Shown here piece by piece: positions 37,651 through 49,810 of a stretch of 64,000 nt of DNA. Source of the stretch: Zonotrichia leucophrys gambelii (Eukaryota; Chordata; Aves; Passeriformes; Passerellidae). Made by a program: the position numbers and the translations under genes. The stretch spans positions 1,612,001-1,676,000 of the forward strand of contig NC_088175.1 in NCBI RefSeq assembly GCF_028769735.1, written 5' to 3'. A model generated the notes under the pieces. It ran no database searches. It saw only the letters and a program-made list of their open reading frames with translations, and was not told the origin of the DNA. Each line of letters starts with the position of its first letter. Positions within the stretch are counted from its first letter, which is position 1.

Positions 37651-40600
37651 ACACCAGGTCCTACCCACCAAGAAGAGCAGGAGATGCCCAGAGACAAACC
37701 TGAGCCAGCTGTGACCAGGCAGGCCCAAGAGCCAGGATGGTGGGGAAGGGATGCACTCCCCTTCCAGCAAAGAATCATCAGCCCCATAACCCTACAAACA
37801 CACCCTTTAGGTATTCAGGGTGTAAATTAGGGTTAGCTGTCAACCTCACCTAATTTGAAATTAGTCAGTTAATCTACATTGACAGCTTCTCTGGCACCCT
37901 CTGTAAGGGAAACATCTGCTGAAAATAAAAATATAAAAACCCCAAGCTATCTAACACTGGCTGTCAGTAATATCTTATTTAAGCAAGACAATGTGTCCAC
38001 ATCCCTGTCCCATGCTGTTCTTTATTTCAGAACAGTTAGCAATAAATATCTGGCTGTATGTTTGGAGAAAGCCACGGCAGCTGGGAACATTGACAAGCCA
38101 GCTCCATTTCCCTGTTATTTACTGTTCAGCAGAGGTATTGATAAGAGAGCTGGAGGGAGGATGCACATTTCTCTCCATCTGCTTTATTATACCACTGTAA
38201 GGCACAGCATGAAGGTCCCTGTAGAGTCAAGTGGAGAAAATAATAACTAGGTTTTAGCTGAGAAGGAATTTAACTTGCACTTCTTCCATCCCAAGCTAAT
38301 CCCACTGTACCTTTCAGAAACGTGGTGTCACATGTGGAAACCTCCTGCCAGACCTTTTTTCTCCTCCTCACCTGAGCCACAGGATAATTTGATCCCTTCC
38401 CATGGGCTTTCAGCTTCTCTCCCTGGTTTAGGTATTTATTAAAGACAAAGTCAAGTCTGACACCTGAGACAAGTGGTGGGAAGTCTGAGGGGAGACATCT
38501 GTCTTCTCTCCAGGGAAGCTTGTCCCAATTTGCTAGAGCTGAGAGCAGTTCAAAACTCAGTTAAAAGACTTTATTAGTGTGCAGGAGGGGAAAGCTCATC
38601 AGCAAGCAGTGAATTGGGTATGCCAGGGTGAGATGGCGAAGTGGCACCTGAGTGAGCAACCTCTGAGTCCCCACAGATCACCTGGGTCTGCATCCAGAGG
38701 GAAGGGACAAAGCTCAGGGCAGCCTCCAGTTCCAGGGATTTTCTATAAAATTCATCTGTGAAATTTGTCTGTTGGGGTGTGAGCTGATGATCCAGACCCT
38801 GCCTCCACATGTGGGACAGGACTGGGGCTCCCTGAGACTTTTCCAGCTGGAGGGAAGGACACATTTACACTGCCCTGTAAATGATAAAACCTCTGTCAGC
38901 ATCTTTGGCATACTGCAGTCTTTAATTACAATTTTCAACTTTCATTTTCGAAGTTTTATTCACAGCAAGAAAAATATCATTACCCTCATTTCACAGCTAC
39001 AGATTAACAAAATTGCAGTGAAGTTCTGGGAAGCACAGCAGGAGATCACCTAGTTTTGAGGCAGGGAGACATCCCTGGGTAACCCAGAGTCAGCAGGAAG
39101 TACCAGCAGGGCTCATCTCTGTGATGTCTTGTGACCTGCTTTAAAGGAGGGGTAGCAATAAAAAAGGCATTGTTTTCCCCAAAATGCCCACTCCCCACAG
39201 GATATGTACGATGAACAATCTCAAAAAAGGAGGTGGAATGTCTTGTGTACTATGACCATGTTTTTGCCTCACATATATTTTCCTCTTGTTACTGATAACT
39301 CCTTAGGGCACTGGAATGAGAAGAATTCAAATTTTGCTTTCACTGCTTACTCTCCTGGCTTACTTATTCATATTTAGGAGAGTCAGCATCAGCTTTGCTT
39401 AACATCCATATTCATTTTAATTTCATATGCCTCTCCCCTCACCCGATGCCACACTATTTCCAGAATTAACCACAGCCAGGCCAAACTCACTGTTGAGCAA
39501 TGAAGATGTATCTGTGCCTGTCACATTTCAAACTTGCTCTCACTCACCACAAAACCCACAGAGGGAGGATTACAGCAGAAGGAAAAATCAGCAGCCACAA
39601 CCCAATCATTTGTTCACAGTCATTTCCTACCATCAGTTCAGTTTCTTACCCTCACCATATTTTAAGAGTATATTGGAATAAAAAGTGAATCCTCCAGGGA
39701 TCCTGCTCTCTGCCTTCATCTGAGCTAGATAACCTACAGCAAAGGGAGCAACCATCTCCTCCCTGATTTTCCCACTTTGTGGAAAAATCAGAGCATGGAT
39801 CTGCTGCTGAGCACCCTGGTTCAGGCTGCTGTTCTATTAAAAGGCTCTTAGTGACCACTAGGTGGGGAGAGAAACTTATTGTCCTTCAATCATATAGAAA
39901 AATGGAAAATAGGCAGGCAGTTCCCTCTCCCAACCCTCAGCATTTAATCTGACCTTTTCCCTCCCTTCTCAAATAATAGTGGGACCATGAACTGGATGTG
40001 ATTAGAATTTTTTAAAAATCTCAGTATGATTTGCAGGTTTCATTCATGATCTGCAGCTTTTCTGGACTCTGTTACAATCCCTGAGATATAGGATCTTAAA
40101 TTTGTTGATGGTGCAGAAGTAAGTTTAATATTATGTACAGGAAATGTTGGGCCAAAGTAATTTCTAGGGGTAAGTTCCTTACTGACAGATTTATTTGGCA
40201 GAGGGATTTGGACTATTCTGCATTTCTTTGGTTATTAAATAGAAGGTACTTTTAAAAAAGAACTGGGTTTGCAACTTGTGAGTCCTAGGAGAGAATGATC
40301 AGATTCAGAGAGTTTAAGAAAGATGACTGAAGAGATGCAAGACATGAATTATCTCTCCAGTTATCTCAGAGATGCCAATATTCCCTCTTTCCAAGGATTC
40401 AGTCATCCAAGTTCTCATTAGATGAGTACTTAGAGAGGTGCCTGGGGTCTGTGGAGGGGTGGATCTCCCTAAAGAATATCAAACCTTCTCTGTTGGCAAC
40501 CAGCAGCCCCAAGTCAGGCACTTTTATGAGCTGGCATGGTCTGAGCCTGTGTGCCTGAGTGCTGCCTTGCAGAGCACCATGGACCCTTTCAGTGTTAGCT

Positions 40601-41775
40601 CCAGACTGAAATGCCTTCACCACTTGCCTGTGAAGACAAAACAGCTGAATGAAGATGCTCAGCACTCCCCTGGCCAGTCCCTGCTCACACCCAGCTCCTT
40701 CTTTCAGCCTGGATCTGCACTGAGATCCTGGCTGCAGCACCGACACGTCCTCAGAAACCTGAGCTCCCAGTATTTGCTTCAGAGACACAACCAGCAGCTC
40801 TCCTTCTCACTTCCAGCCTGAGCTGAGAACTACAACAGCGCCCACAAACAACTGTGGTTGCTATAAAAGTTGTCTTTTAGTCACCTTTCAGTAGCAAATA
40901 CCTTGAAAGCATTTGGCTTCAGGAGCTGTAAGTTTCTCACTTCATGCCTGGTAGTAAACAACATTATCCTTCAAACAAGATGTGAAGGTTGCCATGGAGC
41001 TCCCAAATCTTTCTGGTCCAAGAGAAGTTAATGTTTCAACTGCAGTATTTTGAGGAGGATATTCTGTGTGGTCTTTTTCCTCCACATTCCCTGATAGAGG
41101 AATCATTACCTATGACCAAATAAGAGAAGCACTTGGCAGCTACTGCACGCATCTACCAAGTTCAGTGTAATGTACTTCCAAGAGGAACATCTGGCTCTGT
41201 AATTTTGTTCCTTGGCAATGCAGCTGTTGTCTGCATGGCTGGCTACCCCTCTCTGCTGGCAGCTGTGAAACTGCACTGGGCTATGCTTTGGACACAGACT
41301 GCTGCTTTATGATGTCTGGATGTTCTTTGTCCTTTCCTTCTTCCCAAAAATGCCCGCACCTAGGAATGATTTTGCTTTGCAAATGAATGCAAGGTGCAGT
41401 CCCTCAAATTTCACCTCACTGCAGATGGAAACAGCCAGAAAAGAACAACAGCATGAGCCTATTTACCTACTCAGCAGAATTAGCAGCAGGTGTTAGTGAA
41501 TTTAACATCCCACCTGCAGTTAGCACGAACAGTTCACCACACATGCTGCCCCCACACAAGGTAAGAGAGGAAAGAACTCCTGTCTCAATCACAGGCCTTT
41601 TTATGGAAGCTTTGCTGAGATCTTAAGGGAATCTGAGACAGAAAATAATGAGTTTTCCAGGGAATTTAAATGTCAGGTTTATCTGTTTAAGAATAGTAAA
41701 AATTTAGGATGTACAGGTCTCAGGCTACCACTGTTAAATCTGCAGAGGGGGAATGAAGCATTAATAACTGCAGTG
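37651..41775. other. Intergenic sequence without recognisable genes
   Basis: No supportable gene. Overlapping plus and minus open frames of about 125-130 codons at 40399-40821 have no recognisable domain and lie antisense to each other. I treat them as chance. No clear repeat family was recognised. Confidence 0.5.
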
Positions 41776-41777
41776 CT

Positions 41778-42035
41778 GCTTAAACACAGAGGAAATGGCA
41801 TGAACCTGAGTAGGGGGAGGTTTAGGGAAAAGTTTTTCTCCCAGAGCACTGGAACAGGTTCCCCAGGGCAGTGGTGACAGCGCCAAACCTGACAGAGCTC
41901 AAGGAGTGTTTGCACAATGCTCTCAGACACAGGGTGTGACTCTTGGGTTGGCCTGTGCAGGGCCAGGAACTGGACTCCATGATCCTGGAGGGTCTATTCC
42001 AACTCAGCATATTCTGTGATTCTCTCATTCTGCAC
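41778..42035 (+). mobile_element. CR1 LINE fragment, plus strand, with 3' terminus
   Basis: Landmarks in order are AGAGCACTGGAACAGGTTCC, CCCAGGGCAGTGGTGACAGC, CTCCATGATCCTGGAGGGTC and the terminal ATTCTGTGATTCTCTCATTC. It is 5'-truncated. Confidence 0.9.
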
Positions 42036-42266
42036 TGACAGCTGACTGGTCCATCACTCAACTGTCCAGTGCATTCAAATCTTCTCAGAAACAATTCGGA
42101 TTTTACAAAAAACACATAGAACATTCCAGAGTGCCTAACACTAAAAGAAGAGATTTTCACAATATAATAGAGATACAGAGAGAAAATAAATAGAGAATAT
42201 AGAAATAGAGATTTTCATTTATGCTAGAGGAGAAACTCTTAGGGTTAGACAAAAGAACCAACATAT

Positions 42267-42442
42267 GGGCTAAAAAAAAGGTGAAAATGCCAGTAATGCA
42301 ATGAATACCTTTAAAGCCACCTTTGTGTTGGGAGAAATGAGCCTTGCAAGGGATATGTGAAACAAATAGGTTAATATTCTATAATCACAGAATCATTAAG
42401 GTTGGAAAAGACCTCTGAGATCACTTTAGGTCCAACTGGTAA
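42267..42442. repeat. Duplicated segment, copy 1 (CR1 tail plus 3' flank)
   Basis: About 175 bp, from GGGCTAAAAAAAAGGTG to CCAACTGGTAA, recurs at 46366-46539 at about 94% identity by eye. It comprises about 110 bp of non-CR1 sequence and the adjoining CR1 3' end. In this copy the CR1 continues to the right, so this is probably the source locus. Confidence 0.85.
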
Positions 42443-42545
42443 TCCAGCAGCACCCTGTTACCACTGAATCATGTCCTGAGCCACCAGAGAGCCCCTGAAT
42501 GGTGTCTTTGTGCTGAACACCACACCCTTCCTCACTGAAGGGGGT
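42383..42545 (-). mobile_element. CR1 LINE fragment, 3' end at left
   Basis: ATAATCACAGAATCATTAAG then GTTGGAAAAGACCTCTGAGA is the reverse-complement CR1 terminus. It continues through GCAGCACCCTGTTACCACTG and ends near CCCTTCCTCACTGAAG. Confidence 0.85.
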
Positions 42546-43554
42546 ATCTACAAAGTGGGCAACAACAGGAAAAAAGACAGAATAGACTGTAAATTACAGA
42601 AGAATGATGTATCAATAAGGGGAGGACAAAGTCCTTGATTGTAGCAACCAGATCATGACTGGAATTTGGGGTCATTAGATACTCCATAGGAATGAAGTAT
42701 CTTCCAACAGAGCACTTCAGGTTCATCAAGGAAAGGATGACAGGAAATACCCCTGTCCAGATAGAGCATGCACTGGGTAAACACTGCCATCAAATTTCAT
42801 TAGGATAATGACAAAACACCTGAGACAAAACACCACATGAACCCAAAAGTTGAAGTCCATTGGACAACACAATGAAACAAAAAAATGCACAAACCCACAA
42901 ACTAACAAAAAAACCCCACAAACTTGCATATGCTGTGGCCATTGCCACAGTGTCTGGCCCAAAAAAACAGGCAATTTGAGGTGTCCAAGAATTACTTGCA
43001 ACAGTGTACTCCTACCAGAAATGGGCAGAGCAGGAGCAAAGTGATCACAAGAGCCCTGAGAACAGTTTTTTTGTGGAAACAACAGAAAAGCCCACTTCAG
43101 AAAATAAAAAAATTCCCCATCAGCTAAGGAATGAAACAACAAAACCTTTATTTCAAATCAGTTTGGAGGTGACAAGGCAGTGTCCCCTGAGGAGCAGTGA
43201 CATTAAGGGTGTTTGAAGCCCCCTACCTGCCTGCTCCACAGAGAGCAGGAGTTTGGATAGGCCACAATAACAGAGCTCAAGGTGACACAAACCCTGTTTT
43301 TAAACTGTAATGTTCCCACTTTAGTGCTCCATGTTTTTTCCATCAAACAGTTGGAGCAGTTCCCCAGGATGCAAACCACAGTTGGCCTCTGACGCTTGGA
43401 ATAACCTTTAGAGCAGATAAACCCCCCATTTTCTGTCAGGTACAGCTGAGTGTTTGTTACAGCTCCCTGGTGAGTTGCTATGAAAACCAGTGTCAAATTA
43501 ATAAAAGCCTTAGGAAAAAAATGTCACAGGGTCAGACACTGCTCCATATTTGGG

Positions 43555-43670
43555 GCTGCTAATTACAGAGAGGCGGGAGAGGCTGGGATTTCACCTGCTG
43601 GCACCCCGCTCACCGCTACTCGTAAAACAGAAAATGCCTTCGCGGCTGGACACGGAGGTCAGCTGTGGGA
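43555..43670. other. Small CpG-rich pocket
   Basis: Seven or so CpG dinucleotides occur within about 90 bp (for example CCCCGCTCACCGCTACTCG and TTCGCGG) in otherwise CpG-poor sequence. It is too small for a standard CpG island. It could be a hypomethylated enhancer, a minor promoter or a recently arrived fragment. Confidence 0.4.
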
Positions 43671-44447
43671 AAAAAGAGACAGAAGGAGAAGCAAATAGCT
43701 TGTTTAGGGTTTGAAAGCTCAAGTTCTCCCCCTGCATCTTAACAGCAAAGCTGTGTGTATCCACAGTGGGAAACAGCAGCTGTGAGCAGCTGCCTGATGT
43801 GAGAAGTAACCTCGTGGTTGTGGGAAATTGCTTGCGCCACCAAATCAGTCCTGCTCAGATGTAAATGTGGTTTCTAGACTCTGGAAGGAAGAAAAGGTGG
43901 CATGTGATTGTGCACCTGAGAAGATCTCATGTCTCTATTGTCCTATCTTTTTGTGTTCCAAGCCCATTTTGAACCCACTCTTCTGAAACCCCAAAATTTG
44001 CCAGCTTGTTGGTTCCCAAACTGATTTGTGTTGGCTGGGAACCAAGGGACTTGCCAGCCAAAAAAATTTAGTCACAGGAAGTGTTCAGAGCTGGATTTTG
44101 CCTCTTGGGGCAGAATGGCAGCAGCTGGTAGGATTTGTGTGATGCAACAAGTTCAAGCACAAATTCAAGCCCAATCAATGGGATGGTCTTAACAGGGAAA
44201 GGCAACAAGAGGAGGAGGAAAGAACTGAACTAAGGAAAGGCCTCTGTGCCATCAGGTGTTCATTGCTGATGTCTTCATGGTCTTTGATACAGCTGGGCAG
44301 GGAGAAGGAATGTACTTTCCTAAAGGACATTTTCAGGCAGACATCTCTGCTGTAACAGAGAGAAGCACAGGAGCCTTGAGCTGAGCCCTGAGAATTGTCT
44401 GCTCTGCTTGAGGGGCACCTGCAGGACAGTTTACACAGAAATCACAG

Positions 44448-44950
44448 TCACAGAATGGTTTGGGTTGGAAGGGACCTCAAAAACCATCTAATTCCAACCT
44501 CCCTGCCATGGGCAGGGATACCTTCCAATAGACCAGGTTGGTCAAAGCCACATCCCACCCGGATTTGGACATTTCCAGTGATGGGGCAGCCACAGCTTCT
44601 CTGGGCAACCTGGGCCAGGGCCTCACCACCCTCACAGTCAATAACTACTTCCTAGTACCTAATCCAAATCCACCCTCCTTCAGTATGAAGCCATTCCTCC
44701 CTGTCCTATCAAGCTCTGCCCATATCAATAATTCCTCTCCAGCTCTCCTGGAGTCCTTTTTGGTACTGAAAGGTCACAATATGGTCATTACAGAGCCTTC
44801 TTTTCTCCGATCTGAACAGCCCCAACTCTCTTAGACTTTCCTTGTAGCAGAAGAGCTCCATTCCTCTGATCATCTTCATGGCCTGCTCTGGACTCACTCC
44901 AGCAGCTCTACATCTTTCCATTTTAGCACCTTACACCCAGTCCTTCCCAC
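44448..44950 (-). mobile_element. CR1 LINE fragment, 3' end at left, about 500 bp
   Basis: It starts TCACAGTCACAGAATGGTTT and continues GGGTTGGAAGGGACCTCAAA, GGGCAGGGATACCTTCCAAT, TTCTCTGGGCAACCTGGGCC and CAATAATTCCTCTCCAGCTC. This is the most complete CR1 3' region in the window. It is noncoding. Confidence 0.92.
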
Positions 44951-46355
44951 GTGCTGCAGAGTAGCAGGTCCCACATTAGGACAATCTCATAAACAGCTAC
45001 TCTGGCCCCCAGCTTGCACTCAGAGCAACCTGCTTTAGGCACAGCACATGACTCAAAGGCATTTATCTAAGCCAGAGATAACCAGTGCTCATGGGTCAAG
45101 GGCATGGGCTGCTATTTCTGGCAAGCCCAGAACCTCACACGTCAGCTGGACCACACTTCCCCTCCTGGTTCCCCTGCTCTCCCTTGCACCTCTGCCCTGC
45201 CGGAGGCTGGAGCTGCTGAGTGTCCCTGTCCCTGTGCACAGTGCTGGGTGTGACAGCAGCGTGTCCCCCATCCCCAAAGCACTGCTGGGTGCAAACCCTG
45301 CATGCCAGCACAGAGCCACGGCAGCAGGGCCACGGTGACACCAGGGCACTTAAATCAGATTATGCAAACATTGAATGGGAGCACAGACCAGACCTTTTAC
45401 GGAAATAAAGAGCTCTGTTAAGTTTTCCCTCGTTTCCACCCAGCCCAGTTCCATCAAAAGCAAGGCAGGCAGTGACATGGGTGAGTGCTGAAAGGCTGTT
45501 GCTCTGCTATTCACGGCATGACAAGTCACAGAAGGAGCTGTCACATGAACCCACTCTCAGATGATTTCCCAATGGACTGTTTTCCAGTCCTCCTTACCTC
45601 AGCACAAATTTGGAAAAGGACTGTTAGCAGGACCTGGTCAAAAATTTGGGAAATCTCATGAGGACAGATTTCTGAAGAGCTTGACAGCTCCTTTTCTGTC
45701 AAAACTTATAAAGTAAGTTTATCTGTGTTATTCCATGTATTACTTTTTTTCTTTTTTCTTTTTTATTATTTTTCTTTTCCACCAAAAATTAGAATGTAGC
45801 CCAAAATTATCTTGGGCACTGAAATGGTAGTGATCCCAGCTGTACTTCCAAACCAGTAAAAAAAATTAACAGTACTCAAGACATCTGAGAAAGAAGAGAA
45901 ATGTATGCAAGCGCCATGCCATTATTCAGATGTCATGCCACAATTCAGATATTTAATGAATGGCTTTAAATGGGGATTTTAATTTGTAATGGTTAACCAG
46001 TAACTAAAATTGGAAAATTGGTCTCAATGAGCATTTTGAAAGTGGATGGAGGTCTGAGGATGAGCTTCAAGAAGGACTAAAAGCCACTGGAGGATTTCAG
46101 TGTGACAGCCACAGGCTGAAATGAAGCCTCTTATTCCTGCTGTTCACTTGCAAACAAAGGATAGGGCTGTCACCCATGACAGAGGGAAAGTCACAACATA
46201 TTCCAGGATCCCAGCCCTTTTCCTCCTCAGGTAGGGCTGAGACATGGCTGAGAGAGAACAGAAAGGGTTGAAATGCTCTTGGAACCATCTGCTCTCTTTG
46301 CTGAGCACCTGAACAGCATCTGCCATGTGGGTTTCCTGGCTCAGCTGATGATGGT
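44951..46355. other. Intergenic sequence without recognisable features
   Basis: GC-richer around 45080-45340, where overlapping open frames occur on both strands, but with no domain or splice structure that I recognise. AT-rich afterwards. Confidence 0.5.
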
Positions 46356-46552
46356 GATGAAGGCTGGGCTAAAAAAAGGGTGAAAATGCCAGTAATGTAA
46401 TGAATACCTTTAAAGCCACCTTCATGTTGAGAGAAATGAACCTTGCAAGGAATATTTGAAACAAATAGGTTAATATTCTATAATCACAGAATCATTAAGG
46501 TTGGAAAAGACCTCTGAGATCACTGAGTCCAGCTGGTAAGGATGAAGGCTGG
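46356..46552 (-). mobile_element. Duplicated segment, copy 2, with 12-bp flanking duplication
   Basis: The inserted sequence at 46368-46540 matches 42269-42442. It is bracketed by GATGAAGGCTGG at 46356-46367 and 46541-46552. Read on the minus strand it is a 5'-truncated CR1 tail, followed by about 110 bp of sequence that flanks the CR1 3' end at 42267-42442. It ends in an A/T-rich TTTTTTTAGC. This is the expected structure of a 3' transduction. It could instead be a short unnamed repeat family. Confidence 0.7.
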
Positions 46553-46738
46553 TGGGCTCAGGACTGAGTGTGGGAGCCTGGCTGTGCTTCACCATCCTCA
46601 CAAGCCCCGTGGGCCAGGGGATAAGGAGGAATTGCTCTGGAGGGTGTGACCACGATGGGATTTCTGCAGCCCTGTGCTCTCAGGCTGCTTGGGTGCTCAA
46701 GTGGAAAAAGACAAGAGTGTGTGACACTTTATATCTGG

Positions 46739-46803
46739 GACCCTTGGCAAATCCAGGGCAACAAATGGATTTGTTTGCCCTTGGCAAATCCAGGGCAACA
46801 CAT
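46739..46803. repeat. Two-copy direct repeat of about 23 bp
   Basis: CCCTTGGCAAATCCAGGGCA followed by ACA occurs at about 46740 and again at about 46780. They are separated by 18 bp of related sequence. This is a local duplication. Confidence 0.85.
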
Positions 46804-49562
46804 GGCCACAGGGCTCAGATGAATGCAGTGGGCTTTGGGAAAAGCTTTTCCAAGGAAATGTTCCATTGGATGATGCCTACTGGGATCAGGCTGGGTCTCC
46901 AGATTGCCTGCAAGAAAATTGGGGGCTGTTCTGCTCCCACCAGTGATGAGCAAAATCCATCACAGAAGTCTGAAGTGTAAAGTACTGATGCTCATCAGCT
47001 GCTTGTTGTCTTCAAGTCAGTTTCTCTGTTATTTTCCTTCATTTGTGAAATACACCCACTTGGTCTGAGATGTTTGTTCATCTCCACACTCTACTGATCC
47101 CCTCTTGATCAGAGACCTCTGCCCAAAATCCACCACCACAGGCAAGGAGGAGAAATTATGTGCTCTCTGCATATCAGAAATTGTAGAGTTCATCACGATT
47201 CAACTCAAATAATCAGGTCTGATGCCTGCAGGGTGCAAATCAGAGAGACAAGAAAGAAAACTGATCTTCCTGACCATTTTCTAAACATGTGCTGTGAAAA
47301 CAGCAACCTGTATCTGACTATTACCAAATATCTCCTGAAAAGAATAGAAAAATTATGTTGGAGTTAAGCTCAGTCAATAATATTTCACTGGGAGTGGATC
47401 CACAAATTATTCTCTGTAATTGCCATCCACATCATATTTATTTTATGAAATAAAATTAGAAAATATTAGGAGTCAATTTTGCCCACTAAACCTCCAGAGA
47501 CATCACCAGTGCAAAATCCACTGCCATGAAGACAGGATGGTCCCAACTGCTCCTAAACTAAGGAAAATAACCCACAGGGATTTCTGCCATTCAATGGCAG
47601 GCACTGGGAGCAAACTCAGAGAGCTCTGAGATGGTGGCTAATGTTTAACCAGGCTTATTTTAATTTAATGTGCCACTGTGGGAGAACAGGGAGCAGGGAA
47701 AGGGAGCCCTGACCCCTGAAATCTTCAAGGAGCTGCCTGCACTGATTGCAGCCCAGTGCAGAGCACAGCAGCACTAGCAGAATTCAGCAGCCACAGATCC
47801 CCCAGGAGACATCATACCTGAATTTCACTGCAAAACAAGCAGAGCTTCCTCCTGAGAGATGTCAGCACCTTCTCAGAGAAGGAATGAGCCAGGCAGTGAT
47901 GAGAAAGAGGAGGCACAGACGGGTGAAGAGTTTCTAAATCAGCCTGAGTGTGCCATGGATGCCCAGCATGGTGTAGCTGCAGTTCCTGCAACACACAAAC
48001 CACAGCCTTTGGCACAGGCACACTGACAGCTGCATTACCTGCAGCAAAATTGCTGCTTCTGACTGTTTTCCACCTCTCCCTCTCCCTTCCACTGTATGCT
48101 CAGCTCTTTGTAGGTCCTGAGGCTTTGACCTAAGGCCTTAACCTTCAGCCTCCTGTGATTTTTGGACATTTCAGCAGCCTAGGTGGGGTGCCCATGCTCC
48201 TCACTCATTTTACCACCACACCCAGACACTTTTAAAGCAAGAGAATGATTTGTCAGTGCAAATAAAATCTCTAATTCCTACAAAAGGAGCAAAGTAACCC
48301 GCTGCTGTCAGAACTTCTCCCATAATTCTCATCACTTGTGGAAAATCAAGCTGTCCCTATAGTGGGGGACACTAAGCTGGGGGACATCAGCCTGCAGAAA
48401 AATCAGTGCAAAGGGGGTAAAAGAGCTGAATAATTTTCTCTGCATTTTCTCCTTTAAAAAGCTCATTGTCAAGTTAGACCAGGCACTTTCTGGGTGGCAA
48501 TCAGCAAGTCGGTTTAGCTGTGTCATGGGCCCACACCCTTCAGACAAGGCAGGAGCTGGTCCCTGCCCTGAGGTTCAACAGTACAAATAGACAGAAAAAA
48601 AAGGAAGCATTCCTCATTCCTCTGTCACTGATGAGATAAGGGCTTTACTTGGATGATCCACTCCACTTGAGCCAGTCTGAGCAGCAGGTTTGGAAATGGT
48701 GCTCCTGGGCCTCATTGCAGAGCTTTGGCACAGGGCTGTGCTGAGAGCAGGCTCAGCAAGGAGGCACAGCACAAAAACTGTGACATCCCTTTGCTTGCCA
48801 CCTTGGTCCTCCTCCTGTCTGCCTGCTATGGTTTGTGGAGGCAGCAGCAGCCTTCTGCTTATTTTTTGAGTGGAGGCAGAGAGATCAGATGAAGCAAAAA
48901 AGCACATTCCCTTCCTGGAAGCAGCCTGCTCCCTTCTTTCCAAGAGAGTAAAAACTCTGCATGAATGTTTTATGAATCAGACGTGTGTTCATTTCAACGA
49001 TAAAGCCAGCTTGGCAATTTGGGCTGGAAAGGGGGAAGCTGAAAACCTCCAGATTCCAGCTGGCATGTTTTTAGACACGAACCTCTTCCCCCATTGGAAA
49101 CATTACATTTGGACCCATCTAAACTTGGGGAAGTTTCTCTGCTTTTAAAGAAATTGCAGATTATGTCCCAAGCATTACTCAGAGGTGAACAAAAGAGATT
49201 TGTCCCTGTAATGGCTTCACTGAGTACCTGCACACACGGTGCTAATTGATCACAGTGTTGGTGCCCCCAGTGCTGCTTGATTTCCTGATTGCAGCCCTTT
49301 TACATTCCCAGCAGTCCTCCATCAGCACAGGCAAATGCCATTTCGAGATGCAGAAGAGGCATAGATGAGGTTTCTCTTTGTTTAACCTCCTGCTGTACTG
49401 CTCAACCTAAAATAAATGTAATTTAGGAAAAAAAAAATCTTTATGGAAAACATCATAGGTAGGGAGAAAGAAATTGCCTGATGTTTTTTCTGCTATGCTA
49501 ATCCCAGGCGGAATTCTTACCTAAGTCCATTTCTCCCCACTGTGACAGGGAGAGGTAAACAA
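46804..49562. other. Intergenic sequence without recognisable features
   Basis: No gene, RNA or mobile element was recognised. Open frames are below about 110 codons and unsupported. Confidence 0.5.
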
Positions 49563-49563
49563 C

Positions 49564-49809
49564 AGGGAAGGGAAGGGAAGGGAAGGGAAGGGAAGGGAAG
49601 GGAAGGGAAGGGAAGGGAAGGGAAGGGAAGGGAAGGGAAGGGAAGGGAAGGGAAGGGAAGGGAAGGGAAGGGAAGGGAAGGGAAGGGAAGGGAAGGGAAG
49701 GGAAGGGAAGGAAGGGAAGGGAAGGGAAGGGAAGGGAAGGGAAGGGAAGGGAAGGGAAGGGAAGGGAAGGGAAGGGAAGGGAAGGGAAGGGAAGGGAAGG
49801 GAAGGGAAG
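49564..49809. repeat. GGGAA pentanucleotide array, about 49 copies
   Basis: Nearly pure GGGAA repeats cover about 245 bp, with one short unit (GGAA) near 49711 that shifts the phase. On the plus strand the G3 runs separated by AA form a dense G-quadruplex-capable tract. The long LPFPS and REGKG open frames are artefacts of the repeat. Confidence 0.97.
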
Positions 49810-49810
49810 A

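Noticed and set aside
40399..40821. Overlapping plus and minus open frames of about 127-129 codons
   Set aside because: There is no recognisable domain, and sense and antisense frames are equally open, so chance is the simplest explanation. Transcript data would change this view.
45080..45350. GC-rich segment with several overlapping open frames
   Set aside because: Frames are open on both strands with no domain, and there is no splice or promoter structure. CpG density is modest.
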